Source: Moorena producens 3L
GTDB taxonomy: Bacteria; Cyanobacteriota; Cyanobacteriia; Cyanobacteriales; Coleofasciculaceae
Reading direction: 5' to 3'
Length of the DNA stretch: 64,000 nucleotides
Assembly (NCBI RefSeq): GCF_000211815.1
Contig: NZ_GL890945.1
Location: 26,256 to 90,255, forward strand
Shown here: positions 1 through 8,662 of the stretch, piece by piece
How the letters are laid out: every line of letters begins with the position of its first letter
Numbering within the stretch: the first letter of the stretch is position 1
Translations under genes and position numbers: made by a program
Notes under the pieces: generated by a model
Database searches by the model: none
What the model was told of the DNA's origin: nothing
Seen by the model: the letters and a program-made list of their open reading frames with translations, nothing else

Positions 1-122
1 TAACCTTCAACCAACTAACCTTCAACCTTCAACCAACTAACCTTCAACCAACTAACCTTCAACCTTCAACCAACTAACCTTCAACCAACTAACCTACCCT
101 TCGGGAACGCCAAGGGCGAACA
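1..122. repeat. Heptamer-type tandem repeat plus small dispersed palindrome
   Basis: The stretch before pntB is built of AACCTTC and AACCAACT units in tandem. It ends with a palindromic element (about 90-122) containing CTTCGGGAACGCCAAGGGCG. The same two components occur together inside anmK at 6160-6446 and near 46.9 kb, so they are dispersed genome repeats. Short tandem heptamers (STRR) are known in filamentous cyanobacteria. No promoter could be picked out here. Confidence 0.85.
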
Positions 123-157
123 ACATTCAAGTTGAACACCATAAAACTAAGGAGACT

Positions 158-1621
158 ATGTCAAATAATCTGTTGACAGTTGCCTATATTGCAGCTAGCG
201 CTTTGTTCATTCTCAGCCTGGGGGGATTGTCTAACCAGGAAAGCGCCCGTAAAGGCAATATTTACGGCATTCTTGGGATGCTGATTGCCTTTGTTGCCAC
301 TGCCCTAAGTAGCGATGTAACGGCATACCTCACTCTGGGAGGGATGATTCTACCAGGAGTGATAATTGGTGCGATCGTGGCATCTCGGGTAGCCATGACC
401 TCCATGCCAGAACTGGTAGCAATTCTCCATAGTTTTGTCGGTCTTGCAGCTGTACTGGTGGGTATTGCCAATTACCTGCAAGGGGAGGAATCCCTAACGG
501 GTGCAGAAGTAACTATTCACCAGTTAGAAATTTATATTGGTGTGTTCATTGCAGCAATTACCTTCACCGGTTCAGTGATAGCCTTTGGGAAACTACGAGC
601 TATCATCAGCAGCAAACCCCTAATGTTACCAGCACGCCACGTACTCAATCTGGCTATGCTTGGGGCTGTGATCGGGCTGGGTTACCAGTTCATGACAGCA
701 GAGGGGACGACTGGTCTGCAACCCCTGTTGATTATGGCTGCGATCGCATCAGTTTTAGGCATCCACTTAGTAGCTGCTATTGGGGGTGCTGATATGCCAG
801 TGGTCATCTCCATGCTCAATAGTTATTCCGGATGGGCCGCTGCAGCAGCAGGCTTTATGCTGTCCAATGACCTGTTAATTATCACTGGTGCCCTAGTAGG
901 TAGTAGTGGTGCTATCCTCAGCTACATCATGTGCCGAGCCATGAACCGTTCCTTCTTCAGCGTGATTTTAGGAGGCTTCGGCGAAGGTGCAGGAACTACA
1001 GCTAAAGCTAAAGGTGGTGATCAGCCCGAAGGTCAAGTCACCGAGACCACAGTAGAAGATACCGTAGAGCTGCTACAAGGGGCCAAGAGTGTTATCATTG
1101 TTCCCGGTTACGGTATGGCAGTAGCTCAGGCTCAGCATCCCGTGTCCGATATTACCAAGATTTTGAGGAATGCCGGTATCAATGTTCGCTTTGGCATTCA
1201 TCCAGTCGCTGGACGATTACCAGGACACATGAACGTGCTGCTGGCTGAAGCAAATGTGCCTTATGATATCGTTCTAGAAATGGATGAGATTAACGAGGAC
1301 TTCCCAGAAACCGATGTAGTACTAGTGATTGGCGCTAATGATACCGTTAACCCTAGTGCCATGGAAGACCCCAGTAGCCCAATTGCTGGCATGCCAGTCT
1401 TAGAGGTTTGGAAAGCTGGTACCGTGGTGGTGATGAAACGGGGAATGTCCAGTGGCTATGCTGGCGTTGGCAATCCCTTGTTCTTCAAAGAAAACACCAA
1501 TATGCTCTTCGGTGATGCCAAGACTAACGTTAGCGCTATCCTAGGCAAGCTCGTAGAATCTAGCCGGGACAGTGCAGCATCCAGCTCAGGAAAAGTCTTA
1601 GCTACATCCTCTGCGGGCTGA
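158..1621 (+). CDS. pntB: NAD(P) transhydrogenase subunit beta
   Basis: Membrane subunit of the proton-translocating transhydrogenase, which moves hydride between NADH and NADP+ using the proton gradient. The 487-residue product has a long hydrophobic N-terminal part (about residues 1-275, multiple membrane helices) and a C-terminal NADP(H)-binding domain III with PGYGMAVAQAQ (near 317), GIHPVAGRLPGHMNVLLAE (near 346) and VIGANDTVNPSA (near 390). Length is close to the usual 460-490. ATG at 158 follows a good ribosome site (aaggaga). The pntA genes, normally just upstream, would lie outside the window. Confidence 0.97.
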   Translation: MSNNLLTVAYIAASALFILSLGGLSNQESARKGNIYGILGMLIAFVATALSSDVTAYLTLGGMILPGVIIGAIVASRVAMTSMPELVAILHSFVGLAAVLVGIANYLQGEESLTGAEVTIHQLEIYIGVFIAAITFTGSVIAFGKLRAIISSKPLMLPARHVLNLAMLGAVIGLGYQFMTAEGTTGLQPLLIMAAIASVLGIHLVAAIGGADMPVVISMLNSYSGWAAAAAGFMLSNDLLIITGALVGSSGAILSYIMCRAMNRSFFSVILGGFGEGAGTTAKAKGGDQPEGQVTETTVEDTVELLQGAKSVIIVPGYGMAVAQAQHPVSDITKILRNAGINVRFGIHPVAGRLPGHMNVLLAEANVPYDIVLEMDEINEDFPETDVVLVIGANDTVNPSAMEDPSSPIAGMPVLEVWKAGTVVVMKRGMSSGYAGVGNPLFFKENTNMLFGDAKTNVSAILGKLVESSRDSAASSSGKVLATSSAG

Positions 1622-1839
1622 GTAAGGGTTAGAGGGGAATGACACCCTCGTTAAGGCTCAAACCTTGACTTGATGTCGAGTGTGGCGGAAGGTAGGAGTG
1701 TGGGAAGAGAGGGGATATTTTCTGGTAAAAATTCCCTGCTATTCTCCCCTCCTTCTTCTTACTCTTGCCTATCTTTGTAAGCATGAGCTAAATACTTACA
1801 TTTTATCTTTCATTTCACAGGATAACGGAAATAATTGAT

Positions 1840-2658
1840 ATGGGTTTTTCTGTAGACGTTACTAGCAGCAACTACGCCACTGAAGTTTTAGAAAAGTCTT
1901 TTGAGAAGCCTGTATTAGTAGACTTCTTTGCTACCTGGTGTGGCCCCTGTCAACTGCTCAAACCAACTTTAGAGAAACTAGCTAAAGAATATGACTTTGT
2001 ATTAGCAAAAGTTGATATTGACCGCAACCAAGACTTAGCGAACAACTTTAAAATTGAGGGAGTACCCGATGTCAGAATTGTCACCAATGGTGATATTATT
2101 CCTGGTTTTGTGGGGGTTTTACCAGAGATTCAGTTGCGGGAAATGTTGGCTAGGTTAAATCTGAAGTCTGAGCTAGACATTGGACTAGAAGAAGCTCGGG
2201 TTGCCATGGCAACTCAGGATATATCCCGAGCCAAACAGCTGTTTGAGCAGCTAATTGCCAAGTATCCAGAGAATCAAAGTTTAGTCATTGAAGTTGCCAA
2301 TTTTTTGGTTCATATTAATGAGCCAGAACAGGCAACCACAGTGTTAGAAACCATTGGATACAATGATCGAGAATACTTCCCTAGAGCTCAGGCAGTTAGA
2401 GCATTGATTCAATTTAAGCAGCAGGCTAATCCTATTGGGGAAAGTCAATTAGATCAGTTATTTGCTCAGGCATCTCGGTTAGTTGTAGAGGGAGAATATG
2501 AAGCAGCACTCAAAATATTTTTAGAAATTGTCAGTAAACATCGTAACTATAGAGATGATGGTGCAAGAAAATCCATGATTGCGGTGTTTGATGTGCTCGG
2601 TAATGACCATCCCCTGACGAAAAAGTATCAGCGGGAGTTGATGCTATCCCTATATTAG
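1840..2658 (+). CDS. Thioredoxin-domain protein with C-terminal TPR region (CnoX/YbbN-like)
   Basis: Residues 1-110 form a thioredoxin fold with an intact active site, WCGPC at 33-37, followed by the cis-proline region (EGVPDVRIV). Residues 120-272 are helical and TPR-like (ATQDISRAKQLFEQLIAKYP and similar). This layout matches the CnoX (YbbN) family of chaperone-like thioredoxins. In E. coli CnoX lacks the redox cysteines, while other family members keep them; both cysteines are present here, so redox activity is possible. It is likely cytoplasmic, with no signal peptide. Single gene, apparently not in an operon. Confidence 0.85.
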   Translation: MGFSVDVTSSNYATEVLEKSFEKPVLVDFFATWCGPCQLLKPTLEKLAKEYDFVLAKVDIDRNQDLANNFKIEGVPDVRIVTNGDIIPGFVGVLPEIQLREMLARLNLKSELDIGLEEARVAMATQDISRAKQLFEQLIAKYPENQSLVIEVANFLVHINEPEQATTVLETIGYNDREYFPRAQAVRALIQFKQQANPIGESQLDQLFAQASRLVVEGEYEAALKIFLEIVSKHRNYRDDGARKSMIAVFDVLGNDHPLTKKYQRELMLSLY

Positions 2659-2756
2659 TTTTGGCTGACGGTTTAATAGGTAAAATCGAAAATAGAAAAA
2701 AAATAAATATCTTTTAAAGTAACCAATTGCCAGGAACCAATTGCCAGGAACAAGTT

Positions 2757-4289
2757 TTAACCTGAGATATCAGTAGGGTAATCTGTATGAGCAGCTTCTA
2801 ACTTCATTAAAATCTTCGGCTTCAGCTTTTCAAACTCTTGTTTAAGTATTCGTTTGCTCAACATTCCTTGATTAGTTGATTTTATTGTCTTAGACGTATT
2901 CGCCCAATCAATGAATAGCTGGCGTTGGGCAGGAGCAATGGTTGAGGTCATTACATTAGCACAGTATTCTGGTTGTGATTTGGCAAAAAACAAAATACGG
3001 TAATATCCAGTATCTCCCAAAAGTCTGATTATGTTCTGACCCTGATTTGTTTTGAGGTCTAAGTAGCAAGGAAACCAACAAGCACCGTGGTAGCGATTAT
3101 GCACTGCGGTAATCCATAGCACCATTGGATGAGGTACCATCACATACAAGAATTGGTTGTAGCGTGTACTAACCTGACGGTTCTCAATCTCTTCTTTAGT
3201 AAGCATCACCCAGAGGGTAGGAAAGGTTGTGCTAGTGGTACGAATTATCTTAGGAAAGACAATAGATGCTTTAGGCTTGTCATCGGGCCAGGAGGTTCGC
3301 CGAGAAACATCATTCCCTGATACGGGAAGTATTTCTGTTGCCTTACTCAGAGGCTTCTCGGATAGTATTGTTTGAATCCGATTACCCAGATAGCGACCGC
3401 GATCATGACCTTCGTTTAATGAATCCAATGCTCGTAGGATAATCCCGACATTTTGAGGACGATCAGATACCTCTTTCGCTATACAGGTCATGATTAGGTT
3501 CTCTAGGGACTTCGGCAGCTTTAGCTTGGGGTTAATCGATCCAAAGGATTTAGGTGGGCTGAAGTGATGAGCTTTGTACCAACTACCAAAGGAATGATCT
3601 TCTGGAAGAATGGGCATGTGACCAGTTAACATCTCAAACATCATCACCCCGAGACTATAGATATCAGAGCGTTTATCTAGTTCCTTTCCCTCCATTTGTT
3701 CCGGTGAACAATAGGCTAGAGTACCCATAAAAGAATGGGTTTGAGAACCATCAAACTGAAGAAGCTTAGCAATGCCAAAGTCAAGGATTTTGATCAGTTC
3801 ACCGAAGGAGGAATCTTCGACAACGAGAATGTTACTGGGTTTAATATCACGATGCACAATTGGAGTGAGTGTGCCTTTAAATACAATGCCTTGGTGAGCA
3901 CATTGTAATCCCAGACAAATTTGGCGGGTAATATGCAAAAATCGGGGTAAGGATAGGGTTTTAGTGTGAATTATTTGGCTTAAATTTCCCCCTGCCAAGT
4001 ATTCCATGACGTAGAAGGAAATATCGTTTTCATCTATGCCATAGTCCCTAACTCGCACGATGTGATTGCTTTTCTCACCAAGCAAAGCGCAAATCGTTGC
4101 TTCCCGCTCAAAGCGATCGCGCATTTTTTGGTTCAATAATGTATGGGAGAGAAACTTGACGGCAACCGTTACACCTCCGAGGAGCATATCTTTGGCTTGA
4201 TACACTTGACCCATAGCACCTTTGCCGATCAACTTGACCAGTTGATAGCGATTGGCGAGTAGACGACCTTTGTTAGGGTCTGTGATCAT
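2757..4289 (-). CDS. Serine/threonine protein kinase with cyanobacterial C-terminal domain
   Basis: Hanks-type kinase of 510 residues. The glycine loop is GKGAMGQVY (22-30), the ATP lysine is K45 (VAVKFL), the catalytic loop is HRDIKPSN (146-153), the metal site is DFG (170-172), and an activation segment SPEQMEGKE follows. The kinase domain ends near residue 295. The remaining 200 residues (WVMLTKEEIENRQ onward) are not a known sensor type to me; no transmembrane segment is obvious, so the protein is probably soluble. Substrate unknown. It is convergent with the thioredoxin-like gene. Confidence 0.92.
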   Translation of the reverse strand: MITDPNKGRLLANRYQLVKLIGKGAMGQVYQAKDMLLGGVTVAVKFLSHTLLNQKMRDRFEREATICALLGEKSNHIVRVRDYGIDENDISFYVMEYLAGGNLSQIIHTKTLSLPRFLHITRQICLGLQCAHQGIVFKGTLTPIVHRDIKPSNILVVEDSSFGELIKILDFGIAKLLQFDGSQTHSFMGTLAYCSPEQMEGKELDKRSDIYSLGVMMFEMLTGHMPILPEDHSFGSWYKAHHFSPPKSFGSINPKLKLPKSLENLIMTCIAKEVSDRPQNVGIILRALDSLNEGHDRGRYLGNRIQTILSEKPLSKATEILPVSGNDVSRRTSWPDDKPKASIVFPKIIRTTSTTFPTLWVMLTKEEIENRQVSTRYNQFLYVMVPHPMVLWITAVHNRYHGACWFPCYLDLKTNQGQNIIRLLGDTGYYRILFFAKSQPEYCANVMTSTIAPAQRQLFIDWANTSKTIKSTNQGMLSKRILKQEFEKLKPKILMKLEAAHTDYPTDISG

Positions 4290-4353
4290 AAGTTCTTTGG
4301 TGAGGTCTGGAAACTAACGTGTTCATGAATCATTAGTCTCTAGTCATCGCTAA

Positions 4354-4460
4354 TTGGTCATTGGTCATTGGTCTTTTGTTAATACCAGGAGACTTAATGT
4401 GGATCACAAAGGACTAAGGACAAAACTGACTAAGGACAAAACTGACTAAGGACTAAGGAA
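4354..4460. repeat. Short tandem repeats upstream of the kinase gene
   Basis: TTGGTCA repeats at 4354-4373, followed by repeated GGACTAAGGACAAAACTGACTAA-type units at about 4411-4460. They lie between the divergent side of the kinase gene and the next gene and code for nothing obvious. Same style of short tandem repeat as elsewhere in the window. Confidence 0.6.
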
Positions 4461-4525
4461 GATGAACTCAATAGCAACGGTCACAGGCGTACTGCTTTTA
4501 AAACTTCCTTAATTCCAGAATACTT

Positions 4526-4972
4526 CTATTGTGGCTGACGTTCCAAAGTTGCTTCCATTGTGCTATTGAGATAATGACCTGCCATAATGCTACTGGAGAG
4601 GTAGTATATATTTTCATTACGTTGATACCGGGTTTCAAAACCACTGCGTCGTTGGCGATCCCCTAATACCCAATACCGTTGCACAATGGATTCTGGAGCC
4701 ACCCATCCTTCTCCCTCGACACGACCTAGGAGGCTGTGCTGTAAGACAAAGGTATACTTGGGCTCGCCAGTATCGAGACGCCCTAGATACTGGCAAGAGA
4801 TATCCTCCCGTTCACTATTGGGAAAAACCAGTCTTGTGACCATAGTAAACCAGTTTTCCCGACTCCAGGTAACCATAGTCCCACCTCTGACTACAATTAA
4901 TTTTCCATTGCGTTCCAGCCAATTGCCCCGAAGTGTCCAGCGTCCTTCCTCCAATAAAAAGGTGTGAGCCAC
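4526..4972 (-). CDS. Conserved hypothetical protein, 148 aa
   Basis: Small protein rich in beta-forming stretches (WTLRGNWLERNGKLIVVRGG, YTFVLQHSLLGRVEGEGWV, RYWVLGDRQRRSGFETRYQ). No signal peptide or membrane helix. The pattern of strands with W, R and G turns resembles small barrel proteins such as the lipocalin-like lyases of cyanobacteria, but I see no diagnostic motif. ATG at 4972 and the even composition support a real gene. Function not recognised. Confidence 0.7.
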   Translation of the reverse strand: MAHTFLLEEGRWTLRGNWLERNGKLIVVRGGTMVTWSRENWFTMVTRLVFPNSEREDISCQYLGRLDTGEPKYTFVLQHSLLGRVEGEGWVAPESIVQRYWVLGDRQRRSGFETRYQRNENIYYLSSSIMAGHYLNSTMEATLERQPQ

Positions 4973-5218
4973 AGTGTTACTCTTTATCTGTTACTGAATA
5001 TTACCCTCTCATTCCCCACTCATTCTAGCTGCTATACCTAAGGTTGTGGGGTTTACCCCCTCAGGTTATCCCATTGGCAAACTTCCACGAGTAGCCCAAC
5101 TGCTACGGAGCAACAGACAAACTAGTTAAACTCTCCCCCAGACTCACCCACGGGGGATTCTAAGCTGATATGGCAAGAGCAGCTGATTAACTGCATTTCA
5201 CAACGCTTACGATCCCTG

Positions 5219-5270
5219 TCTTGATGCAATAGCGAGTGGGGGGGACCCCCAAGACCGCGCTGCATCGCTA
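5219..5270. repeat. 51-bp G/C-run palindromic dispersed repeat, copy 1
   Basis: Begins TCTTGATGCA, has a central G-run facing a C-run, and ends GCGCTGCATCGCT. Two relatives are found at 13841-13893 (same orientation, diverged) and 26383-26433 (inverse orientation, very close). The middle can fold into a GGGGG/CCCCC hairpin. It sits in the 310-bp gap 4973-5282, where I see no gene. Confidence 0.8.
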
Positions 5271-5282
5271 AAATACTGAGTT

Positions 5283-6767
5283 TTAGGATGACTGGTGTTG
5301 CGATCTCGGAGAATAGAGGTTTCCTAAACATACAGCCTCTGAAGCACCGGTTACTTGAGGTAGATTGCCGGGAATACCCAGGTTACGCCAATGAGCCAAA
5401 ACAGCAAATGCGATCGCTTCTTTAAAATCCCGACTTAACCCAACCTGGTCAGTGGTTAATACTGGCACCGAATCTAGTCTAATTTGCAGCCGTTGCTTCA
5501 AGTATAGATTGCTTGCCCCTCCACCACACAATAGTACTTGGTCTGGCATTTGAGGCAAGAAGTTGCGATAGCTCTCAACAATAGAGGCAACAGTTAGTTC
5601 TGTGAGTGTTGCCAGGAAATCAGCAGGAGCAAGGTTATAGGCTTCACTTTCTACCAAACACTGCTTGAGATAATCTCGACTAAACAACTCCCGTCCGGTA
5701 GATTTTGGTGGCGGTATCTTGAAGAACTCTTGAGCAAGCCACTGTTCGACCAGAGCCTCACAGGGAGTGCCACTCGCTGCCCACTCTCCATTGTAATCAT
5801 AGGTTTTTCTACCGTTGGTAAAATACTCGACAGCCAGATCTAACAGGGCATTCCCCGGACCAGTATCCCAGCCATATACCTGTTCCAACCAGTTCCCTTC
5901 ACTAACTGGCAAGTAAGTAACATTACTAATACCACCAATATTTTGGATACATCGGTTATGGGTGGATGAGCGGAGCAAACAAGCATCTATCTTAGGAACC
6001 AGAGGCGCACCTTCTCCCCCAGCAGCAATGTCAGCCACACGGAAATTGCTGATGGTCTTGATACCGGTAATCTCAGCAATCACCTCTCCCCGTCCTAGTT
6101 GAAGGCTATATCCCAGAGTCGTTACAGGTTGTTCGGGTAGCGTGGCCTTTTGGCCAAGGTTAGCAGGTTGAAGGTTAGCAGGTTGAAGGTTAGCAGGTTG
6201 AAGGTTAGTAGGTTGAAGGTTAGCAGGTTGAAGGTTAGCAGGTTGAAGGTTAGTAGGTTGAAGGTTAGCAGGTTGAAGGTTAGCAGGTTGAAGGTTAGCA
6301 GGTTGAAGGTTATCAGGTTGTTCGCCTTTGGCGTTCGAGTAGGGTAGGTTAGCAGGTTGCAGGTTGTCTGGAAAACTTTCAACTTTCAACCTGTCAACTT
6401 TCAACTCGGATGAACCTTGGCCAATAGGCCACGCTACCCGAACAACATTAACCCCTAATGGTCGATGGTATACTGTTTGACCATGGGAGCCAATTAACTC
6501 AGCGGGGGGATGACCACTCCCAATTGCCAATGCTGCTTGGGCAAATTGAAATGCGATCGCATCATCCAATGCTGCCAATGCTGCCATGGATAGGGGACTT
6601 CCAGCACAGACAGCTAGAATTTTTTCCCTGAGTTCAGTGGGGTAGCCATAGGTAGCACCAGCCAGTAGCTCAATCTTTAAATCTAAGTCTGAGCCAGAAA
6701 TTTCTACTAGTGCAGCATCGATGCCATCTACAGATGTACCGCTCATTAAGCCAATTACACGGGTCAT
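5283..6767 (-). CDS. anmK: Anhydro-N-acetylmuramic acid kinase with an inserted repeat segment
   Basis: AnmK phosphorylates and opens 1,6-anhydro-MurNAc during cell-wall recycling. Family motifs are clear: MTRVIGLMSGTSVDGID (1-17), IGSHGQTVYHRP (92-103), GYSLQLGRGEVIAE (219-232), NFRVADIAAGGEGAPLVP, GGISNVTYL, DTGPGNALLD and LLCGGGASN. The product is 494 residues against about 370-390 for the family. The excess lies at about residues 107-214, between two normally adjacent motifs, and is made of PANLQ repeats read from DNA repeats. The frame stays open throughout, so the enzyme may fold with a disordered loop, or be inactive. Confidence 0.95.
   Translation of the reverse strand: MTRVIGLMSGTSVDGIDAALVEISGSDLDLKIELLAGATYGYPTELREKILAVCAGSPLSMAALAALDDAIAFQFAQAALAIGSGHPPAELIGSHGQTVYHRPLGVNVVRVAWPIGQGSSELKVDRLKVESFPDNLQPANLPYSNAKGEQPDNLQPANLQPANLQPANLQPTNLQPANLQPANLQPTNLQPANLQPANLQPANLGQKATLPEQPVTTLGYSLQLGRGEVIAEITGIKTISNFRVADIAAGGEGAPLVPKIDACLLRSSTHNRCIQNIGGISNVTYLPVSEGNWLEQVYGWDTGPGNALLDLAVEYFTNGRKTYDYNGEWAASGTPCEALVEQWLAQEFFKIPPPKSTGRELFSRDYLKQCLVESEAYNLAPADFLATLTELTVASIVESYRNFLPQMPDQVLLCGGGASNLYLKQRLQIRLDSVPVLTTDQVGLSRDFKEAIAFAVLAHWRNLGIPGNLPQVTGASEAVCLGNLYSPRSQHQSS
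6128..6446. repeat. Composite repeat insertion inside anmK with 32-bp inverted ends
   Basis: The ends are inverted copies of a 32-bp element, 6128-6159 and 6415-6446, matching at 31 of 32 positions (core GTAGCGTGGCC...GGCCAAGG). Between them lie about a dozen 15-bp AGGTTGAAGGTTAGC-type units (about 6160-6310), a second small palindrome (6310-6350) and a short non-repeat piece. Removing about 319 bp would leave a product of roughly 388 residues, the normal AnmK size. Related elements occur at 46535-46566 and 46913-46941. Confidence 0.9.
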
Positions 6768-7263
6768 CTTAAAATTGTGTTGGGTTAAGGTAAGCTAAAA
6801 ATACCAATATAGGAGAGATACTGCAACTTATGGGTAATGGATGTAACGGATAGGAGGAGAGGGAACATAAAAACAGGTTTATTTTTCGCCTTATGTTAGC
6901 TACTGACTAGTAATTAATGTTTAGTTAGTCTATCGTTAACTATTTATTGTTTATTTCTAATATTACCACCTAACAATAACAAAACCCCTAAGACTTTAAG
7001 CGCAGGAATCAAAATAACTTGCTAATAACTTTAGCTGAGCTATCTTAAGATTTGGGTAATTGTTGAATGTTGGCAGAAAGTGCAGCAAAAAAACCCTAAG
7101 CCCGAAGGAACGGCTCAGGGTGGTAATTAAATTTCATCTACTTCTTTTAACTCCACCATTCCTGCCACTGTCTCCGGAAAACAGAAACTCGAATCCTCCT
7201 TTTCCTCTTCCCGTCTTACCCTGCACCGAAGCGCTAGCGCGTCTATGGGCTTTTGCGGTTTCA
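6768..7263. other. Non-coding gap between anmK and the amidohydrolase gene
   Basis: About 500 bp without a convincing gene. It is AT-rich near 6890-7010 and contains the terminator-like hairpin listed at 7086-7121. I see no RNA gene. Confidence 0.6.
7086..7121 (-). terminator. Rho-independent terminator for the amidohydrolase transcript
   Basis: On the minus strand, a 10-bp stem ACCCTGAGCC/GGCTTAGGGT (7112-7121 with 7093-7102, one G-T pair) encloses a short loop and is followed directly by a run of Ts. It lies about 140 bp after the stop at 7264. Confidence 0.75.
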
Positions 7264-8394
7264 TCAAGAACCATTAGCCCCATAAAGCACACGAGCATTA
7301 TCACACAAAATCCCCATAGCAACCGACTCCGCCTCCTTAGCAGTCAAATCCCCATCGTGAATCGCTCCCTCCAAAACCTGTGCCAATACTATCCGTGCCC
7401 ACTTGGCTCCCAAGTAATATAATTCCGGGATATTGTGAGCATCAGAAGAATACATCAGTTTACTGGTTGGCACAAATTCCAATAACTGCTGCACTACGTT
7501 ACGCATCCCAGCTACACTTAAAAAAGGCACCGCTAACCCGAAATCTAAATACACCTGAGGATAGACCGCTGCTAGATAACCAGCTTCTTGGGTATAGGGA
7601 TAAGACCCATGCAGCAGGACAATCGGAGCGTTACGGAAGCGTTGGTCTTCCAAAAGCGAACGCATATAAACTGGATTAGCCAGCGGCAAGTCTAAATCTG
7701 GGTCACCAAACCCTGTATGAAACTGCACAGGTAGTCCATGTTTAGCCGCCATCTCTAGCGCTTGGGTAATCAAAAAATCAATTAAAGGCTTATCTACCAG
7801 CCGCAGGGGTTTTCCCCTCAAGACCTCTTGCTTGAAGGAATCAAAACATTCCTTAGCTACCTCCTGTGGTATCTGTTGGATATCCAAACCTGTACGATAG
7901 GCAGCAATACTCTTGAAGCCTACCACTCCTGGTGGTGGTGGGTCAATGTTGTAGCGGAAATGGTCTAGGAAGGTAGCAAAGTCATCTATCTCACGGATGA
8001 GATTTTCTGCTAGATATTCCAAACGAAGGATGTGCTTTACTGGCAGAAATTGTTCATGCCATTCTCTAGGAAGAATCTTATTTGGCAGAAAACCATCATC
8101 TAAGAAAATTGCTTCTAGTTGAGATGATTTAAAACACTGCTGGGTTAGTTTTTTTAATCCCAATTGCTGGCGACGTTCAAGAATTGCCTCTTCCTCTGGT
8201 TCACACTCTAAGAGTTGGGAAATATCCCGAAGGCTTCGTTTGTAGAAAAGGCTGTGACGGGCATGATGATTAATCATCTCAGGGTCATAGGCTTCACTGA
8301 AGAAGGCAGGATAGGGATAATTAGCAGCAGCTTCAGGAGTTAGCAGGTTGTGAGCGTGTTGGTCAATAGCGTTGATAGTCCACAGGTTAATCAT
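7264..8394 (-). CDS. Amidohydrolase family protein
   Basis: Metal-dependent hydrolase of the amidohydrolase-2 type, 376 residues. Metal-ligand motifs are DQHAHN (H13, H15) near the N-terminus, VQFHTGFGDPD mid-protein, IVLLHGSYPYT and the late aspartate in MYSSDAHNIPE. The arrangement resembles the N-terminal amidohydrolase domain of FluG-like proteins and related uronate-isomerase-like enzymes. Substrate cannot be told from sequence. Cytoplasmic, single gene, with a terminator downstream. Confidence 0.85.
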   Translation of the reverse strand: MINLWTINAIDQHAHNLLTPEAAANYPYPAFFSEAYDPEMINHHARHSLFYKRSLRDISQLLECEPEEEAILERRQQLGLKKLTQQCFKSSQLEAIFLDDGFLPNKILPREWHEQFLPVKHILRLEYLAENLIREIDDFATFLDHFRYNIDPPPPGVVGFKSIAAYRTGLDIQQIPQEVAKECFDSFKQEVLRGKPLRLVDKPLIDFLITQALEMAAKHGLPVQFHTGFGDPDLDLPLANPVYMRSLLEDQRFRNAPIVLLHGSYPYTQEAGYLAAVYPQVYLDFGLAVPFLSVAGMRNVVQQLLEFVPTSKLMYSSDAHNIPELYYLGAKWARIVLAQVLEGAIHDGDLTAKEAESVAMGILCDNARVLYGANGS

Positions 8395-8662
8395 TTCAGA
8401 TGATTAGATGCTAGAGATAATTGTCTGGTAGTTAACGTAAAAAAAAGTTTATTGAACTACGAAGGCAGGAAGTACCCGAAGACGCCTAGGGTCTGTTTGG
8501 AGGATTGGTAGCGATCGCTTTAGTTGTTGGTGGGGTAAACCATTTGGATGGTGATACCTCTAACTGTGTATTTGGTAACTGTGTCTTTGCTAAGATTGCT
8601 GGTAATATTATGACTGTAATCCCTGATTTTAAGTCAACTAGAATACTGCTTAACCACCAAAC

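Noticed and set aside
5218..5270. CRISPR-like repeat
   Set aside because: Copies are dispersed singly over the window with no spacers between them. No CRISPR array or cas gene was seen in the window.
6150..6382. Open frames on both strands over the anmK repeat (SRLKV and LLTFN repeats)
   Set aside because: They are readings of the same tandem DNA repeat in other frames; only the minus-strand anmK frame connects to conserved protein on both sides.
7190..7200. TCGAATCC, resembling a tRNA T-arm
   Set aside because: No matching acceptor, D or anticodon arms around it. No tRNA was recognised anywhere in the window.
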